64,000 bases of DNA from Pedobacter quisquiliarum. GTDB taxonomy: Bacteria > Bacteroidota > Bacteroidia > Sphingobacteriales > Sphingobacteriaceae. Both the position numbers and the translations under genes were made by a program. This document shows positions 27,356-36,957 of this stretch, piece by piece; the stretch's first letter is position 1; every line of letters starts with the position of its first letter. The notes beneath the pieces are model-generated. The model was not told the DNA's origin, ran no database searches, and saw only the letters and a program-made list of their open reading frames with translations. The stretch lies in NCBI RefSeq assembly GCF_014642175.1, contig NZ_BMIL01000001.1:248001-312000 (forward strand), in the 5' to 3' direction.

Positions 27356-28438
27356 CGCTTTCTTGTGAAGGTTGTAAACCCAGATTACAATATCCTGATA
27401 GCTGTCGATCCCTTTTTGCTGGTTATTCAGCTTTAGAAAACTGTCTAGCGCGACATCCATGTACGCGTACATGTCGCTGTTGTGTTTCAACCAGAAGGCT
27501 CTGTCACGCTGGAAATCAATCTTTGTTTCCGCATTGATCAGTGCTGCAAGCGGCTCATAGGCCTCTGGCGATTTTACACGGAGTTCAAACAGCACGTTGC
27601 GCAGCACGCTGTATAGTGCCGAGTAGCGGAAATTCAGATCCCTACTATTCGCAGCAACCAGATAGCCCACCAGGTTCGCTTCATCTTCACGACCGACGCC
27701 CAGCTGATGTGCAATTTCATGACAGGCAACAAAGGGCAGTCCGTGTGCCGGAATTCTCATGTTGACATTGGCTTCACCAGAAAGGGGGTTGTAGTAGCCT
27801 TCCAAGCCGATCTTTGTTATGAGCCAGGTGTTAAGCACCTTTTTCAATGCCGGATGACGGTAGCTGAAGAAAGGATGTTTAGCCTGCATTTCCTGGTAAG
27901 CTGCCGCCGCCTGGGCCTCCAATTCTGATGCGGTGTAGGTTTGCGATGCAGGATTTTGCTGCTTTAGCCGCTCTAGCTGCACCGCGTTGATTTGCTTTAT
28001 CAGGTATTTGGCCAAGCTGCCGAGCTGGGCCGGCGTGTACTTTTCGTTTCCAATCTTGAGCTGTGCAGCAATGGAAGGCCGTGAATAATTCAATCCCCAT
28101 AACAGCTTAAAAGCAATATATAGGACCAAACCGAAGTTCAATAATCCTAAGGGTGCAGCAAGCAAGCTTTGCCTGCTGAATCCTGACGCTTTAAGCTTTC
28201 TGTAGTAAATGATTATTCGGAACAGCACAAAAAGGATGAGCAGCACATAGAGCACATCGCCCAGTGAAAATGGAAAAATGCTGCTTAGGAGTCGCTGAAC
28301 ATTGGAAACGACCTTGTAGAATTGATCACTGTACAGCCGTTCAACAAGCCAGGAGTTTAGGCCCAGGAAATAGATCAATGCTGCGAGGGCGCCACTAATC
28401 AGCAACTGCTTCTTAAGCCTTCCATTTTGCGGAGCCAT
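27350..28438 (-). CDS. DUF3810 membrane protein with metalloprotease-like HExxH
   Basis: A 362-residue protein with three or four N-terminal transmembrane helices (about 10-110) and a soluble domain carrying CHEIAHQLGVGREDEAN, the HExxH zinc-protease pattern with a downstream Glu. This matches DUF3810 proteins of Bacteroidota, whose substrates are unknown. The ATG at 28438 is chosen over a TTG five codons upstream. Dihydroorotase lies just upstream on the same strand (30-base gap). Confidence 0.82.
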   Translation of the reverse strand: MAPQNGRLKKQLLISGALAALIYFLGLNSWLVERLYSDQFYKVVSNVQRLLSSIFPFSLGDVLYVLLILFVLFRIIIYYRKLKASGFSRQSLLAAPLGLLNFGLVLYIAFKLLWGLNYSRPSIAAQLKIGNEKYTPAQLGSLAKYLIKQINAVQLERLKQQNPASQTYTASELEAQAAAAYQEMQAKHPFFSYRHPALKKVLNTWLITKIGLEGYYNPLSGEANVNMRIPAHGLPFVACHEIAHQLGVGREDEANLVGYLVAANSRDLNFRYSALYSVLRNVLFELRVKSPEAYEPLAALINAETKIDFQRDRAFWLKHNSDMYAYMDVALDSFLKLNNQQKGIDSYQDIVIWVYNLHKKAL

Positions 28439-28468
28439 GCTTCTGTGTGCCAATGTTTCTAAGGTAAA

Positions 28469-29803
28469 TTAGCGTTTGAAATCCAATCGCATGCCCGTTT
28501 CATTCGTGGTGAACTTCCCTTTGGAGTAGGCCAGTTTTCCAGAGATGAACGTATGCACGATTTCTGAGCGGAAAGTCTGACCTTCAAAAGGTGACCAACC
28601 ACATTTATAGAGCACATTCTGACGTGTAACTTTAAAAGGATCGTTTAGGTTTACAAGAACCAGATCAGCCCAATAGCCTTCACGGATAAACCCTCTTTCA
28701 TTAACGTTAAAGCATGTGGCAACGTTGTGTGCGGTCTTTTCGACAATTTTCTCTAAAGTGATTTTGCCTTGATGATAAAGCTCCAGCAAAGCTGGAAGTG
28801 CATGCTGTACCAGGGGCCCGCCTGAAGGTGCAGCAGCATAAGGCTGTTCCTTTTCGGCTATGGTGTGTGGCGCATGGTCGGTCGCGATCACATCGATATG
28901 GTCGTTCAGCAATCCGGCAAGCACACCATTTTTATCGGCTTCTGTTTTGATGGCCGGGTTCCATTTAATCCAGTTCCCTTTTTCAGCATAATCACGGTCA
29001 TCGAACCAGAGGTGATGCACACAGGCTTCCGCGGTTATTCTTTTATCTTTTAGTGGGGTTATGTTGTCAAAAAGGGAGACTTCAGCAGCAGTGGAGATGT
29101 GTAATATATGCAGTCTGGTGTTAAATTTCTTCGCCAGTGAAACCGCTAAAGCTGAGGAAAGGTAACAAGCTTCTGCGCTTCTGATTTTAGGATGCATGTC
29201 GATAGTAAGTGCATCGCCATATTGTGCCTTATATTCGGCAAGGTTACGTTGGATGGTTGCTTCATCTTCGCAGTGCGTTGCCACAAGAATTGGGGCTTCG
29301 CGGAATATGTTCTCTAGTACCTGTTCATTATCGACGAGCATATTTCCGGTACTCGAACCCATAAAAACTTTAATACCGCATACGTTTTTTGGATCCGTTT
29401 TAAGTACCTCCTCCAGGTTATTGTTCGATGCGCCCATATAGAAGGAATAATTCGCGAGGGACACCTCTGCAGCGATGTTGTACTTATCTGTTAGTAGCGA
29501 CTGCGTAAGGGTGTTTGGAACCGTATTTGGCATTTCCATGAAGGAAGTAATGCCACCCGCAACTGCAGCCATGCTTTCCGAAAAGATATCCGCCTTATGC
29601 GTTAATCCAGGCTCCCGGAAGTGGACCTGATCATCTATCATACCTGGAAGCAGGTGAAGCCCCTCTGCATTTATTTCCATCGCACCAGCATATTCAATGT
29701 TGGGTGCAATCTTATCTATTCTTCCAGCTTTTATCAGGACATCGGATACGTAAATCTGGTTCTCATTTACCAGGGTTGCGCTTTTAAGGAGGATGGTGTT
29801 CAT
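28469..29803 (-). CDS. pyrC: Dihydroorotase
   Basis: A 444-residue amidohydrolase of the class I dihydroorotase type. The metal-binding DDQVHFREPGLTHK lies near residue 60, EMPNTVPNT near 90, THCED near 180, ILHIST near 235 and ATDHAPHT near 310. It closes carbamoyl-aspartate to dihydroorotate in pyrimidine synthesis. The open frame runs 88 codons further upstream, but MNTILLKSATL is the natural family start and follows a purine-rich stretch. Allantoinase-type relatives share the motifs, hence slight doubt. Confidence 0.9.
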   Translation of the reverse strand: MNTILLKSATLVNENQIYVSDVLIKAGRIDKIAPNIEYAGAMEINAEGLHLLPGMIDDQVHFREPGLTHKADIFSESMAAVAGGITSFMEMPNTVPNTLTQSLLTDKYNIAAEVSLANYSFYMGASNNNLEEVLKTDPKNVCGIKVFMGSSTGNMLVDNEQVLENIFREAPILVATHCEDEATIQRNLAEYKAQYGDALTIDMHPKIRSAEACYLSSALAVSLAKKFNTRLHILHISTAAEVSLFDNITPLKDKRITAEACVHHLWFDDRDYAEKGNWIKWNPAIKTEADKNGVLAGLLNDHIDVIATDHAPHTIAEKEQPYAAAPSGGPLVQHALPALLELYHQGKITLEKIVEKTAHNVATCFNVNERGFIREGYWADLVLVNLNDPFKVTRQNVLYKCGWSPFEGQTFRSEIVHTFISGKLAYSKGKFTTNETGMRLDFKR

Positions 29804-30084
29804 TGGACCAAACTTAAGAGTTTCTGCGTAAGCCTCCATAAATTTTCGGGAATTGTTCATGCAGGCGGCAAAAAGCAGGAAATTGGGGCTACTCAAATTG
29901 CTGCACAATTTTATGACCACTTGACCACGCCCGTTTGTATCATTTTTTGGATGATCATCGTTTATGTTATTGCAGGCAAACCTTTTCCGGCCTGATGCCC
30001 GCAGGTTGCATCCCAGGACACGGATTGTGTACTGTTGGTAACAGCGTACGCTGCTGGTCGAATTCAAAAGAATATTTCTACCTT

Positions 30085-31206
30085 ATGACCACGGTGGACA
30101 AATTAAAGCAAAGAATGTACATTGATAGAAAACTTAAAAACCTCTCAAAAAAGATTAGAAAGCTTCTAAAATACTTCTACTACACCAAACATCATGAGAT
30201 TCATGATCCGCATGGGCAGACCGCCGTGGTAAATCTATCGGGCAGTCTGCTGAACAAGGATATGGGACGATATGCTTTCGTGATTTGCCAGTTGTTAAAG
30301 TTTTCTGGTTTTCAGTTGATTGTGAAAGTTGATCCTGATTTCTTTGCAGGGAAGACGCCTTATAAGCGCATGTTAAGCAACCAGGGCTTTAAACTGGTCC
30401 GCAGTACAGGGCTGAAGCCCGACTCCATCTCTTTTCAAGTACAAAAGCGCAAGAAAAAGGTATTGAGTTTAGTTTATGGTAATCACGCATCACAGCAGGC
30501 TGCGGTTTATCCGCTGCCATATCCTTTACATCCCAGGTTTTATCAGGAACATCTCAAACCATCATACTTTGATAAATTTCAGGAGCAGCAAAGAACCACC
30601 AGGATTATATTTTCGGGTAATTTCGATCGAAAGCTCTATAGTAAGCCGCTGCTAAAGGAACGATTTCCGGGTACGATTTCAAGGGTGGAGGCACTGGATC
30701 ACATCTTATCCGGGCATGCATCTGATCCCAGGATTGTGCGCTCCACAACTAAGGAAGATCTATACCGGCGGTTGGAGCTGAAGCCTGCGGAGCAGCAGTT
30801 CATCATCAGCGAAGCCAGGACACCGGATGAAGACTGGTTAACCATATTAAGTAAAGGCGATTTTTACCTATGCTTACCAGGTGTAAGGATGCCTTGGTCG
30901 CACAACGCGATTGAAGCCATGGCCGTGGGTACCATCCCGATTCTACAGTATGACGCGCTGTTTTATCCACCTTTAGAACACCTGAAGAACTGCATCAGCT
31001 ATAGGGATTTTGCCTCTTTGGATGAAGCGATTCAAACGGCATTAACAATGGATGAGGCACAAGTGCAGCAAATGAAATCAGAAGTTCTGGATTATTATAA
31101 CCAGCATCTGGCAATAGACCAGACGATAAACAAAATACAGGACTTTGCGCATTCCGCTGAAGAAACCATGCTCCTGGGCCTTCCTTTCCTGGAGAAAAAG
31201 GCTTAG
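30085..31206 (+). CDS. Glycosyltransferase/exostosin-like protein
   Basis: A 373-residue soluble protein with a very basic N-terminus (KLKNLSKKIRKLLKYFYY). The C-terminal part has DFYLCLPGVRMPWSHNAIEAMAVGTIPILQYDALFYPPL, which resembles the nucleotide-sugar-binding half of exostosin/GT-B transferases (Glu-Ala-Met followed by G-x-I-P). The N-terminal half is unfamiliar. The ATG at 30085 is chosen; upstream codons in frame look non-coding. There is no polysaccharide cluster nearby, so the acceptor cannot be inferred. Confidence 0.6.
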   Translation: MTTVDKLKQRMYIDRKLKNLSKKIRKLLKYFYYTKHHEIHDPHGQTAVVNLSGSLLNKDMGRYAFVICQLLKFSGFQLIVKVDPDFFAGKTPYKRMLSNQGFKLVRSTGLKPDSISFQVQKRKKKVLSLVYGNHASQQAAVYPLPYPLHPRFYQEHLKPSYFDKFQEQQRTTRIIFSGNFDRKLYSKPLLKERFPGTISRVEALDHILSGHASDPRIVRSTTKEDLYRRLELKPAEQQFIISEARTPDEDWLTILSKGDFYLCLPGVRMPWSHNAIEAMAVGTIPILQYDALFYPPLEHLKNCISYRDFASLDEAIQTALTMDEAQVQQMKSEVLDYYNQHLAIDQTINKIQDFAHSAEETMLLGLPFLEKKA

Positions 31207-31279
31207 CAACAAGCTGCGTCTTTAGGGCGTCAAAATGCATAATAGTTGGTGCAAAGTACTGCACACCTGTTTTAATGCC

Positions 31280-31287
31280 TATATTTG
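31280..31287 (+). promoter_or_regulatory. -7 promoter element of the DEAD-box helicase gene
   Basis: TATATTTG lies 4 nt before the ATG at 31292, so the message is predicted to lack a leader and a Shine-Dalgarno site. Confidence 0.55.
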
Positions 31288-31291
31288 CGGA

Positions 31292-32605
31292 ATGTCCAAA
31301 AAATTCGAAGAGTTTAAACTCAACCGACAGATTTTAAATGCTGTAGAAGATGCCGGTTTTACCGTAGCTACGCCGATTCAAGAACAGGCTATTGCTCCGG
31401 TTTTATCCGGACAGGATATCTTCGGTATTGCTGAAACAGGCACGGGTAAAACTGCTGCTTATCTGCTGCCGATGCTTATGCAACTGAAATACGCACAGGG
31501 TGAAAATCCACGTGCCTTGATTCTTTCGCCTACAAGGGAACTGGCAATGCAGATTGCTGACCACGTGAAGATGTTTGCGAAATATACAGACCTGCGTTCT
31601 GTGGTCGTTTACGGCGGTATCGGTCCTAAGACCCAGATCGAGCAAGTTAAAGCAGGGGTGGACATCATCATTGCAACACCGGGTCGTTTCCTGGATATTT
31701 ATCTTGCCGGGCACATCAATACTCAAAGCTTGCGCTTCCTGGTGCTGGATGAGGCAGACAAGATGATGGATATGGGCTTTATCGGTTCCATTCACCGGAT
31801 TCTGGAAATTGTACCAAGGAAACGCCAGAACCTGCTTTTCTCAGCAACGATGAGCGACCTTGTACAAAAGATTGCCGGCGATTTTCTGAAGAACCCGACC
31901 GTCATTGAAGCCGCTGAACGTGCGACACCAGCTTCAACCATTACGCAGACCTTTTACGAAGTTCCAAACTTTAAAGCCAAGATAAACTTACTCCAACACC
32001 TGTTAAAGAATGATGACGCCGTAAAGCGATTGATCATCTTCTGTAAAACGAAGGTTGTTGCAGACTCCATCTTCGCTTTCATCAGCCGTCGTTTCGGTGC
32101 GGAGAACGTGCGCGTAATTCACGCGAACAAAGGGCAGAATACCAGAATTAATTCCATTAATGCATTCAAAGAGGGAAGCATCCGGGTGCTGGTTGCTACA
32201 GATGTGGCCTCAAGAGGGATAGACGTGTCTGACGTAAGCCATGTCATCAACTTCGACGTGCCGATCATCATTGAAGATTATGTACACCGGATTGGGCGTA
32301 CGGGTAGGGCACTTGCCACAGGTGAGGCCTTGACCTTTTATACTGAATCTGAAAAATACTACATCAAGCAGATTGAAAAGCTGATCCGCCAGACGATTCC
32401 GGTGATGCCAATACCAGCAGAGGTGTTTATAGAAGAGACGCCATACGAGGAACGCCAGGCGATGGCCCGTGAGATAGATGCACAAAAGCGCAAGGATGAT
32501 CCTGATTTTAAAGGTGCCTTCCACGAAAAGAAAAGGGTATTTGAAGTGAAGAAGAAAACGGATAAAACACCTGCATGGAAGCGTAAGAAAACAACTAAAA
32601 GATAG
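31292..32605 (+). CDS. DEAD-box RNA helicase (RhlE-like)
   Basis: A 437-residue helicase with all core motifs: F-x-x-F plus Q motif (TPIQEQAI), motif I AETGTGKT, Ia PTRELA, II DEAD, III SAT, IV IIFCKT, V ATDVASRGID and VI HRIGRTGR. The basic tail (about 395-437) is the RNA-contacting extension. It remodels RNA duplexes in ribosome assembly or mRNA decay. An upstream in-frame ATG would add 19 residues that include the promoter box, so 31292 is preferred. The following small membrane gene overlaps the stop by one base. Confidence 0.92.
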   Translation: MSKKFEEFKLNRQILNAVEDAGFTVATPIQEQAIAPVLSGQDIFGIAETGTGKTAAYLLPMLMQLKYAQGENPRALILSPTRELAMQIADHVKMFAKYTDLRSVVVYGGIGPKTQIEQVKAGVDIIIATPGRFLDIYLAGHINTQSLRFLVLDEADKMMDMGFIGSIHRILEIVPRKRQNLLFSATMSDLVQKIAGDFLKNPTVIEAAERATPASTITQTFYEVPNFKAKINLLQHLLKNDDAVKRLIIFCKTKVVADSIFAFISRRFGAENVRVIHANKGQNTRINSINAFKEGSIRVLVATDVASRGIDVSDVSHVINFDVPIIIEDYVHRIGRTGRALATGEALTFYTESEKYYIKQIEKLIRQTIPVMPIPAEVFIEETPYEERQAMAREIDAQKRKDDPDFKGAFHEKKRVFEVKKKTDKTPAWKRKKTTKR

Positions 32606-32895
32606 TGCCCTTGAAGCTTAAACTGACACCCCTCAACATTGTTTCGGCAATCAGTCTGGTGATGGCCGGCTTGCTGATTTTTAACAAGGCAGAAGTTACC
32701 AATGGTATAGATCATCAGGTAAATGGCCTTTGGCTGGCGGTGTGCTTTTTAGCTGTTGTGATATCCTTCCTTTCAGATCAAATCTTCCGCAAATTCATTC
32801 CTTCTACCCGCAACCTTTGGGTGATAGAATGTGCTTTTATCATTTTCACCCTGGTCTTCGTCTTTATTTTGAAGTTGAGTGTACTGAGTAGCTAA
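32605..32895 (+). CDS. Small three-helix membrane protein of unknown function
   Basis: A 96-residue protein with three hydrophobic segments (about 11-25, 42-60 and 74-92). The GTG start overlaps the helicase TAG; a TTG two codons later is an alternative start. No known domain. It is placed between the helicase and gldC in a same-strand run. Confidence 0.6.
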   Translation: MPLKLKLTPLNIVSAISLVMAGLLIFNKAEVTNGIDHQVNGLWLAVCFLAVVISFLSDQIFRKFIPSTRNLWVIECAFIIFTLVFVFILKLSVLSS

Positions 32896-32951
32896 TTAGA
32901 AAATTATTAACATGGGCAGCGGATAGAGATTGCCCGACAATTATATAATCA

Positions 32952-33287
32952 ATGAAAACAGCTGAAATTAAAATTACCGTAGAATTAGATGATAATAACG
33001 TACCTGAGAACCTGATGTGGGAATCTACAGATGCGGAGAATAAAGAACAAATGGCCGTTAAATCGATGATGCTGGCACTATGGGATCATAACTATAAGAA
33101 TTCTTTACGTATTGATCTTTGGACAAAGGATATGCCGGTTGATGAGATGAAGAGATTCTTCTATGAAACCCTTCAAACTATGGGCGACACATTCCTGAAA
33201 GCAACAGGTGAGAAATTGATCGTTGAAGATTTGCGCGACTACTGTGCACACTTCGCAGATAAAATGGGTATCAACACACAAAGCTAG
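32952..33287 (+). CDS. gldC: Gliding motility protein GldC
   Basis: A 111-residue cytoplasmic protein matching GldC, beginning MKTAEIKITVELDDNNVPENLMWEST and continuing through ALWDHNYKNSLRIDLWTKDMPVDEMKRFFYET. GldC was found in Flavobacterium johnsoniae gliding work but is widespread in non-gliding Bacteroidota, where its role is unclear. A short membrane protein starts one base after its stop. Confidence 0.87.
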   Translation: MKTAEIKITVELDDNNVPENLMWESTDAENKEQMAVKSMMLALWDHNYKNSLRIDLWTKDMPVDEMKRFFYETLQTMGDTFLKATGEKLIVEDLRDYCAHFADKMGINTQS

Positions 33288-33288
33288 T

Positions 33289-33702
33289 ATGAAAGTTCAG
33301 GGCGTTATTGGCGCTGCAATTCTGGCCGTAGGCGGTTTATGTCCGCTGATACGGGTTCCGGTTCTTGGGAACTGGAATTATTTCGATCTGGATGTATCTA
33401 TCGCCACAGTATTTTACGTGGTTGTGGTAATCGCCATGATTGCATCACTTTTGGGAAAGACGAAAGTCATTCGCAGCTGCGGGTGGATTGCCATTGCACT
33501 TGTGCTGGTAACGCTGGCTGGTGTTTACTTCAAGTCACATGATGCTTTCAGCTTTCTTCATTTTAAAAAGGCTGTAAACTTTGCTTCAGGATTAGTGAAA
33601 TACAAGTGGGGCTGGTTTGTAATTGTTGCAGGCGCCTTAGCCTTAACAACTGTTAGCAGGGATAAGGTTATTTTGCAGCCAACCAGTACCGGTTCAATTT
33701 AG
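33289..33702 (+). CDS. Four-helix membrane protein of unknown function
   Basis: A 137-residue protein with four hydrophobic stretches (about 5-22, 38-56, 63-80 and 105-125). The start at 33289 directly after the gldC stop is preferred to an upstream frame that would overlap gldC. No recognised domain. It sits between gldC and ccmB, all on one strand. Confidence 0.65.
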   Translation: MKVQGVIGAAILAVGGLCPLIRVPVLGNWNYFDLDVSIATVFYVVVVIAMIASLLGKTKVIRSCGWIAIALVLVTLAGVYFKSHDAFSFLHFKKAVNFASGLVKYKWGWFVIVAGALALTTVSRDKVILQPTSTGSI

Positions 33703-33713
33703 ATTATTGAGGT

Positions 33714-34373
33714 ATGACGCTGCTTAATCAGGTAAAGTTTTTAGTGAAGAAGGAGTTGCTGTTGGAATGGCGGTCAAAGTATGCCTTAAATGGCGTTCTG
33801 TTGTATGTCGTCTCCACCATCTTTGTGTGCTTTTTATCACGCGTAAGCGCAAATCCAGTTACCTGGAATGCCTTGTTTTGGATCATCATGCTCTTTGCCT
33901 CGATTAATGCTGTTTCCAAAAGTTTCCTTCAGGAAAGTAAAGGTAGGCAGCTGTATATCTACACCATCGCCAGTCCGCATGCGCTAATTATCTCAAAAAC
34001 GATTTACAACATTTTGCTGATGATGTTGCTCACGGTCATAGCGTTGGGCTTTTACATCATGGTATTTGGTATTGTACCTGCAGATCTTGGATTGTACCTC
34101 GTTGCAACGATACTTGGAAGTCTGAGTTTCTCGAGTATCTTCACGATGATCTCTGCGATATCTTCAAAGGCGGGGAACGGCGGGATGCTCATGGCGATCC
34201 TCAGTTTTCCGGTGATCATTCCGGTGCTGATTGTACTGATAAAACTTACCAAGAATGCCATAGACGGCCTTGATCGTAGCGTGAGCTTAGATGAAATCGG
34301 GATGTTGCTGGTTATTAATGTCCTGGTCTTCGCGGTTTCTTTATTGTTATTTCCTTACCTTTGGCGCGATTAA
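33714..34373 (+). CDS. ccmB: Haem exporter permease CcmB
   Basis: A 219-residue protein with six transmembrane helices and the CcmB start pattern FLVKKELLLEWRSKYALNGVLLYVV. It is the permease of the CcmAB transporter in system I cytochrome c maturation, which energises release of haem-CcmE. It is followed by ccmC 11 bases later. No CcmA ATPase is found in this window. Confidence 0.88.
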   Translation: MTLLNQVKFLVKKELLLEWRSKYALNGVLLYVVSTIFVCFLSRVSANPVTWNALFWIIMLFASINAVSKSFLQESKGRQLYIYTIASPHALIISKTIYNILLMMLLTVIALGFYIMVFGIVPADLGLYLVATILGSLSFSSIFTMISAISSKAGNGGMLMAILSFPVIIPVLIVLIKLTKNAIDGLDRSVSLDEIGMLLVINVLVFAVSLLLFPYLWRD

Positions 34374-34384
34374 ATTAAAGATCA

Positions 34385-35044
34385 ATGTATAAAAACTGGT
34401 GGAAAATTCTGGGTGCTTTATTGGTTATGTATGCAACCATAGCGGGTTTCTTACATAGTGTACCTAAGTTGCCGATTCTCCATGAAAGCATCAGGAACTT
34501 GTATTTTCATGTACCCATGTGGTTCAGCATGATCATCCTGTTTGCGATTTCAGTGTTCCACAGCATAAAATACCTGCTAACTAATAACGCTACTCACGAC
34601 CTGAAGGCTGTGGAAAGCGTGAATGTCGGTGTTGTTTTTGGTGTGCTGGGGATTGTAACCGGTGCCGTTTGGGCGAAGTTCACCTGGGGCCAGGCCTGGA
34701 GTTTTGACGTCAAGCAAAACTTTGCGGCAATTGCATTGCTGCTTTATTTTGCATATCTGGTGCTCCGGAATGCAATTGATGAAGAACAAAAACGGGCGAA
34801 GATCTCGGCCATCTATAATATATTCGCCTTTCCAATGATGGTGGTGCTGCTTTTTGTACTGCCTAGGTTGTCCGACTCGCTGCATCCGGGTAATGGTGGA
34901 AATCCAGGCTTCAACTCTTATGACCTGGATAGTCGCATGCGAATGGTTTTCTACCCGGCCTGTCTTGGTTGGATCCTGATTGGGTATTGGATTTACACCC
35001 TTAAATTCCGGGTACGCGCCTTGGATAAATATACGACGCTATAA
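34385..35044 (+). CDS. ccmC: Cytochrome c maturation protein CcmC
   Basis: A 219-residue haem-handling membrane protein with six helices. The tryptophan-rich periplasmic motif is VWAKFTWGQAWSFD (WGxxW), flanked by conserved histidines (LYFHVPMWF near 40 and a His in the loop near 175). CcmC loads haem onto CcmE. A ccmD-like gene follows after two bases. Confidence 0.9.
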   Translation: MYKNWWKILGALLVMYATIAGFLHSVPKLPILHESIRNLYFHVPMWFSMIILFAISVFHSIKYLLTNNATHDLKAVESVNVGVVFGVLGIVTGAVWAKFTWGQAWSFDVKQNFAAIALLLYFAYLVLRNAIDEEQKRAKISAIYNIFAFPMMVVLLFVLPRLSDSLHPGNGGNPGFNSYDLDSRMRMVFYPACLGWILIGYWIYTLKFRVRALDKYTTL

Positions 35045-35046
35045 TC

Positions 35047-35265
35047 ATGAAAAAATTCTTCAGTACGCTGTTATTACTGGCTATCAGCCTTCAGATCTTC
35101 GCGCAAAATGCTTCTCCTTCTATCGAACAAAGCGTTTATGCATCGGGCAAAATCTATGTTGTAGTAGCCTGTGCGGCCATAATTCTGCTCGGATTAATCC
35201 TATTTCTATTTTCTATTGATAGAAGATTAAAAAAGTTAGAAAAATATTCTGATCCGAAAAACTAA
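35047..35265 (+). CDS. ccmD: CcmD-like small membrane protein
   Basis: A 72-residue protein with an N-terminal hydrophobic stretch or signal, one central transmembrane helix (VVVACAAIILLGLILFLFSI) and a basic cytoplasmic tail ending in KKLEKYSDPK, the CcmD layout. It directly follows ccmC and ends the ccmBCD run. Confidence 0.72.
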   Translation: MKKFFSTLLLLAISLQIFAQNASPSIEQSVYASGKIYVVVACAAIILLGLILFLFSIDRRLKKLEKYSDPKN

Positions 35266-35338
35266 TTCTATTCCCTTTAATCCTTGTTTTTGCCGACTTA
35301 AACCTTAGGTGTGACGCATACACTAAGTTGTTGGCCAT

Positions 35339-35370
35339 TTGCATTAATGATATTTTTTAATGCAATTTTG
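35339..35370 (+). promoter_or_regulatory. Glutamate dehydrogenase promoter with embedded palindrome
   Basis: A TTG (35339-35341) and a CAATTTTG (35363-35370) are spaced by 21 nt, fitting Bacteroidota -33/-7 promoters with one mismatch. A 9-bp inverted repeat (TTGCATTAA / TTAATGCAA, 35339-35347 and 35357-35365) covers both boxes, so a bound repressor could block polymerase. Confidence 0.55.
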
Positions 35371-35414
35371 CACCCTTAATTAGGTAAACTAACGAAAAAC
35401 ATAAAAAACAAATA

Positions 35415-36836
35415 ATGGCTAATCTAGCAAACGAAACAAACTTCTTTACAGACGTATGTGCGAATTTTGACAACGCCGCAAAATTCACCTCCCATCCGGA
35501 AGGTCTATTGACTCAAATTAAAGCTTGCAACAGTGTATATCGTTTCCAATTCCCAATTAGAAGAGGAAATGGTTTTGAAGTTATTGATGCCTGGCGTGTG
35601 GAACACTCTCACCACATGAGTCCAACTAAAGGTGGTATCCGTTACAGTGAAATGGTGAATGAGGATGAGGTGATGGCTTTAGCTGCATTGATGACTTACA
35701 AGTGTGCCATTGTAAACGTTCCATTTGGCGGTGCTAAAGGTGGTATTCGGATTAATCCGAAAAACTATACCGTAGGTGAGCTTGAAAACATAACCCGTCG
35801 CTACACCACAGAATTGATTAAAAAGAACTTTATTGGTCCTGGTATTGACGTACCTGCTCCGGATTATGGAACAGGTGAGCGTGAAATGAGCTGGATCGCC
35901 GATACTTATATGACTATGAACCCGGGTTCACTAGATGCCCTGGGTTGCGTAACTGGAAAGCCAATTGCATTACACGGTATCCGTGGTCGTAAAGAAGCGA
36001 CCGGTCGTGGTGTTGCTTTCGCGATCAGAGAATGTGTGAGCGTAGGCGAGGATATGGCTAAAATTGGCTTAAAAGCTGGTTTAGGCGATAAACGCGTTAT
36101 CGTTCAAGGTTTAGGTAACGTAGGTTACCACTCTGCGAAGTTCCTTTCTGAAATGGGTGCTACCATTGTAGGCCTTTGTGAATTTGAAGGTGCGATCTAC
36201 AATGAGAAAGGACTCAACATCGATGAGGTTTTTGCTCACCGTAAATTAACGGGTTCAATCCTTGGCTTTAAAGGTGCTACAGAGTTTAAAAACTCTATGG
36301 AAGGATTGGAGCAGCCATGCGACATTCTTGTTCCAGCAGCGCTTGAGAACCAGATTACAGAAGCGAACATCAGAAATATTCAGGCTAAAATCATCGCTGA
36401 AGGTGCAAACGGACCTACTACACCAGGTGCAGAAGAAATCTTCACTGCTATGGGTGGTATCATTATTCCAGATATGTACTGTAATGCTGGTGGTGTAACC
36501 GTTTCTTATTTTGAGTGGTTGAAAAACCTTTCGCACGTTGCTTTTGGACGTATGGAGAACCGTTACGCAGAGAACTCGAATGCCAACCTGATCAACACGC
36601 TAGAGAGTTTGACTGGTAAAAGCATCCCTGCGGAACACCGATCGATGTTGGTAAAAGGTGCTTCTGAGATGGAACTTGTAAATTCAGGACTTGAAGACAC
36701 CATGATTCACTCTTACCATGAAATCAGAGAAACATTGAAAGCTAAACCAGGTGTAGACACCTTGAGAATGGCTGCTTTTGTTGGCTCAATTGACAAAATC
36801 GCTGTTTCTTACATGAACCTTGGTATTTGGCCATAA
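35415..36836 (+). CDS. gdhA: Glu/Leu/Phe/Val dehydrogenase (probable glutamate dehydrogenase)
   Basis: A 473-residue NAD(P)-dependent amino acid dehydrogenase. The dimerisation/catalytic domain carries [14 protein letters not shown] and [17 protein letters not shown] (catalytic Lys), then [13 protein letters not shown]. The Rossmann domain starts [17 protein letters not shown] (about 235). It interconverts glutamate with 2-oxoglutarate and ammonia. Upstream lies a promoter with a 9-bp palindrome, and a terminator follows the gene, so it is monocistronic. It splits the ccm genes into two groups. Confidence 0.92.
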   Translation: MANLANETNFFTDVCANFDNAAKFTSHPEGLLTQIKACNSVYRFQFPIRRGNGFEVIDAWRVEHSHHMSPTKGGIRYSEMVNEDEVMALAALMTYKCAIVNVPFGGAKGGIRINPKNYTVGELENITRRYTTELIKKNFIGPGIDVPAPDYGTGEREMSWIADTYMTMNPGSLDALGCVTGKPIALHGIRGRKEATGRGVAFAIRECVSVGEDMAKIGLKAGLGDKRVIVQGLGNVGYHSAKFLSEMGATIVGLCEFEGAIYNEKGLNIDEVFAHRKLTGSILGFKGATEFKNSMEGLEQPCDILVPAALENQITEANIRNIQAKIIAEGANGPTTPGAEEIFTAMGGIIIPDMYCNAGGVTVSYFEWLKNLSHVAFGRMENRYAENSNANLINTLESLTGKSIPAEHRSMLVKGASEMELVNSGLEDTMIHSYHEIRETLKAKPGVDTLRMAAFVGSIDKIAVSYMNLGIWP

Positions 36837-36854
36837 TCATCATAATGAATTTGG

Positions 36855-36889
36855 AAAGCCGCAGAAGTTAAACCTTTCTGCGGCTTTTT
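36855..36889 (+). terminator. Intrinsic terminator of gdhA
   Basis: Stem AAAGCCGCAGAA / TTCTGCGGCTTT around a 9-nt loop, with a short T-run, about 18 bases after the stop. Confidence 0.88.
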
Positions 36890-36957
36890 GATTTATATGA
36901 CTTTACGTTGAAGATCAGAAACATACGTTTTCAGCCTTAGGAACGTATATACATCAG

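Noticed and set aside
29804..30067. 88-codon N-terminal extension of dihydroorotase
   Set aside because: The extension has no family counterpart and low-quality composition; MNTILLKSATL is the natural start.
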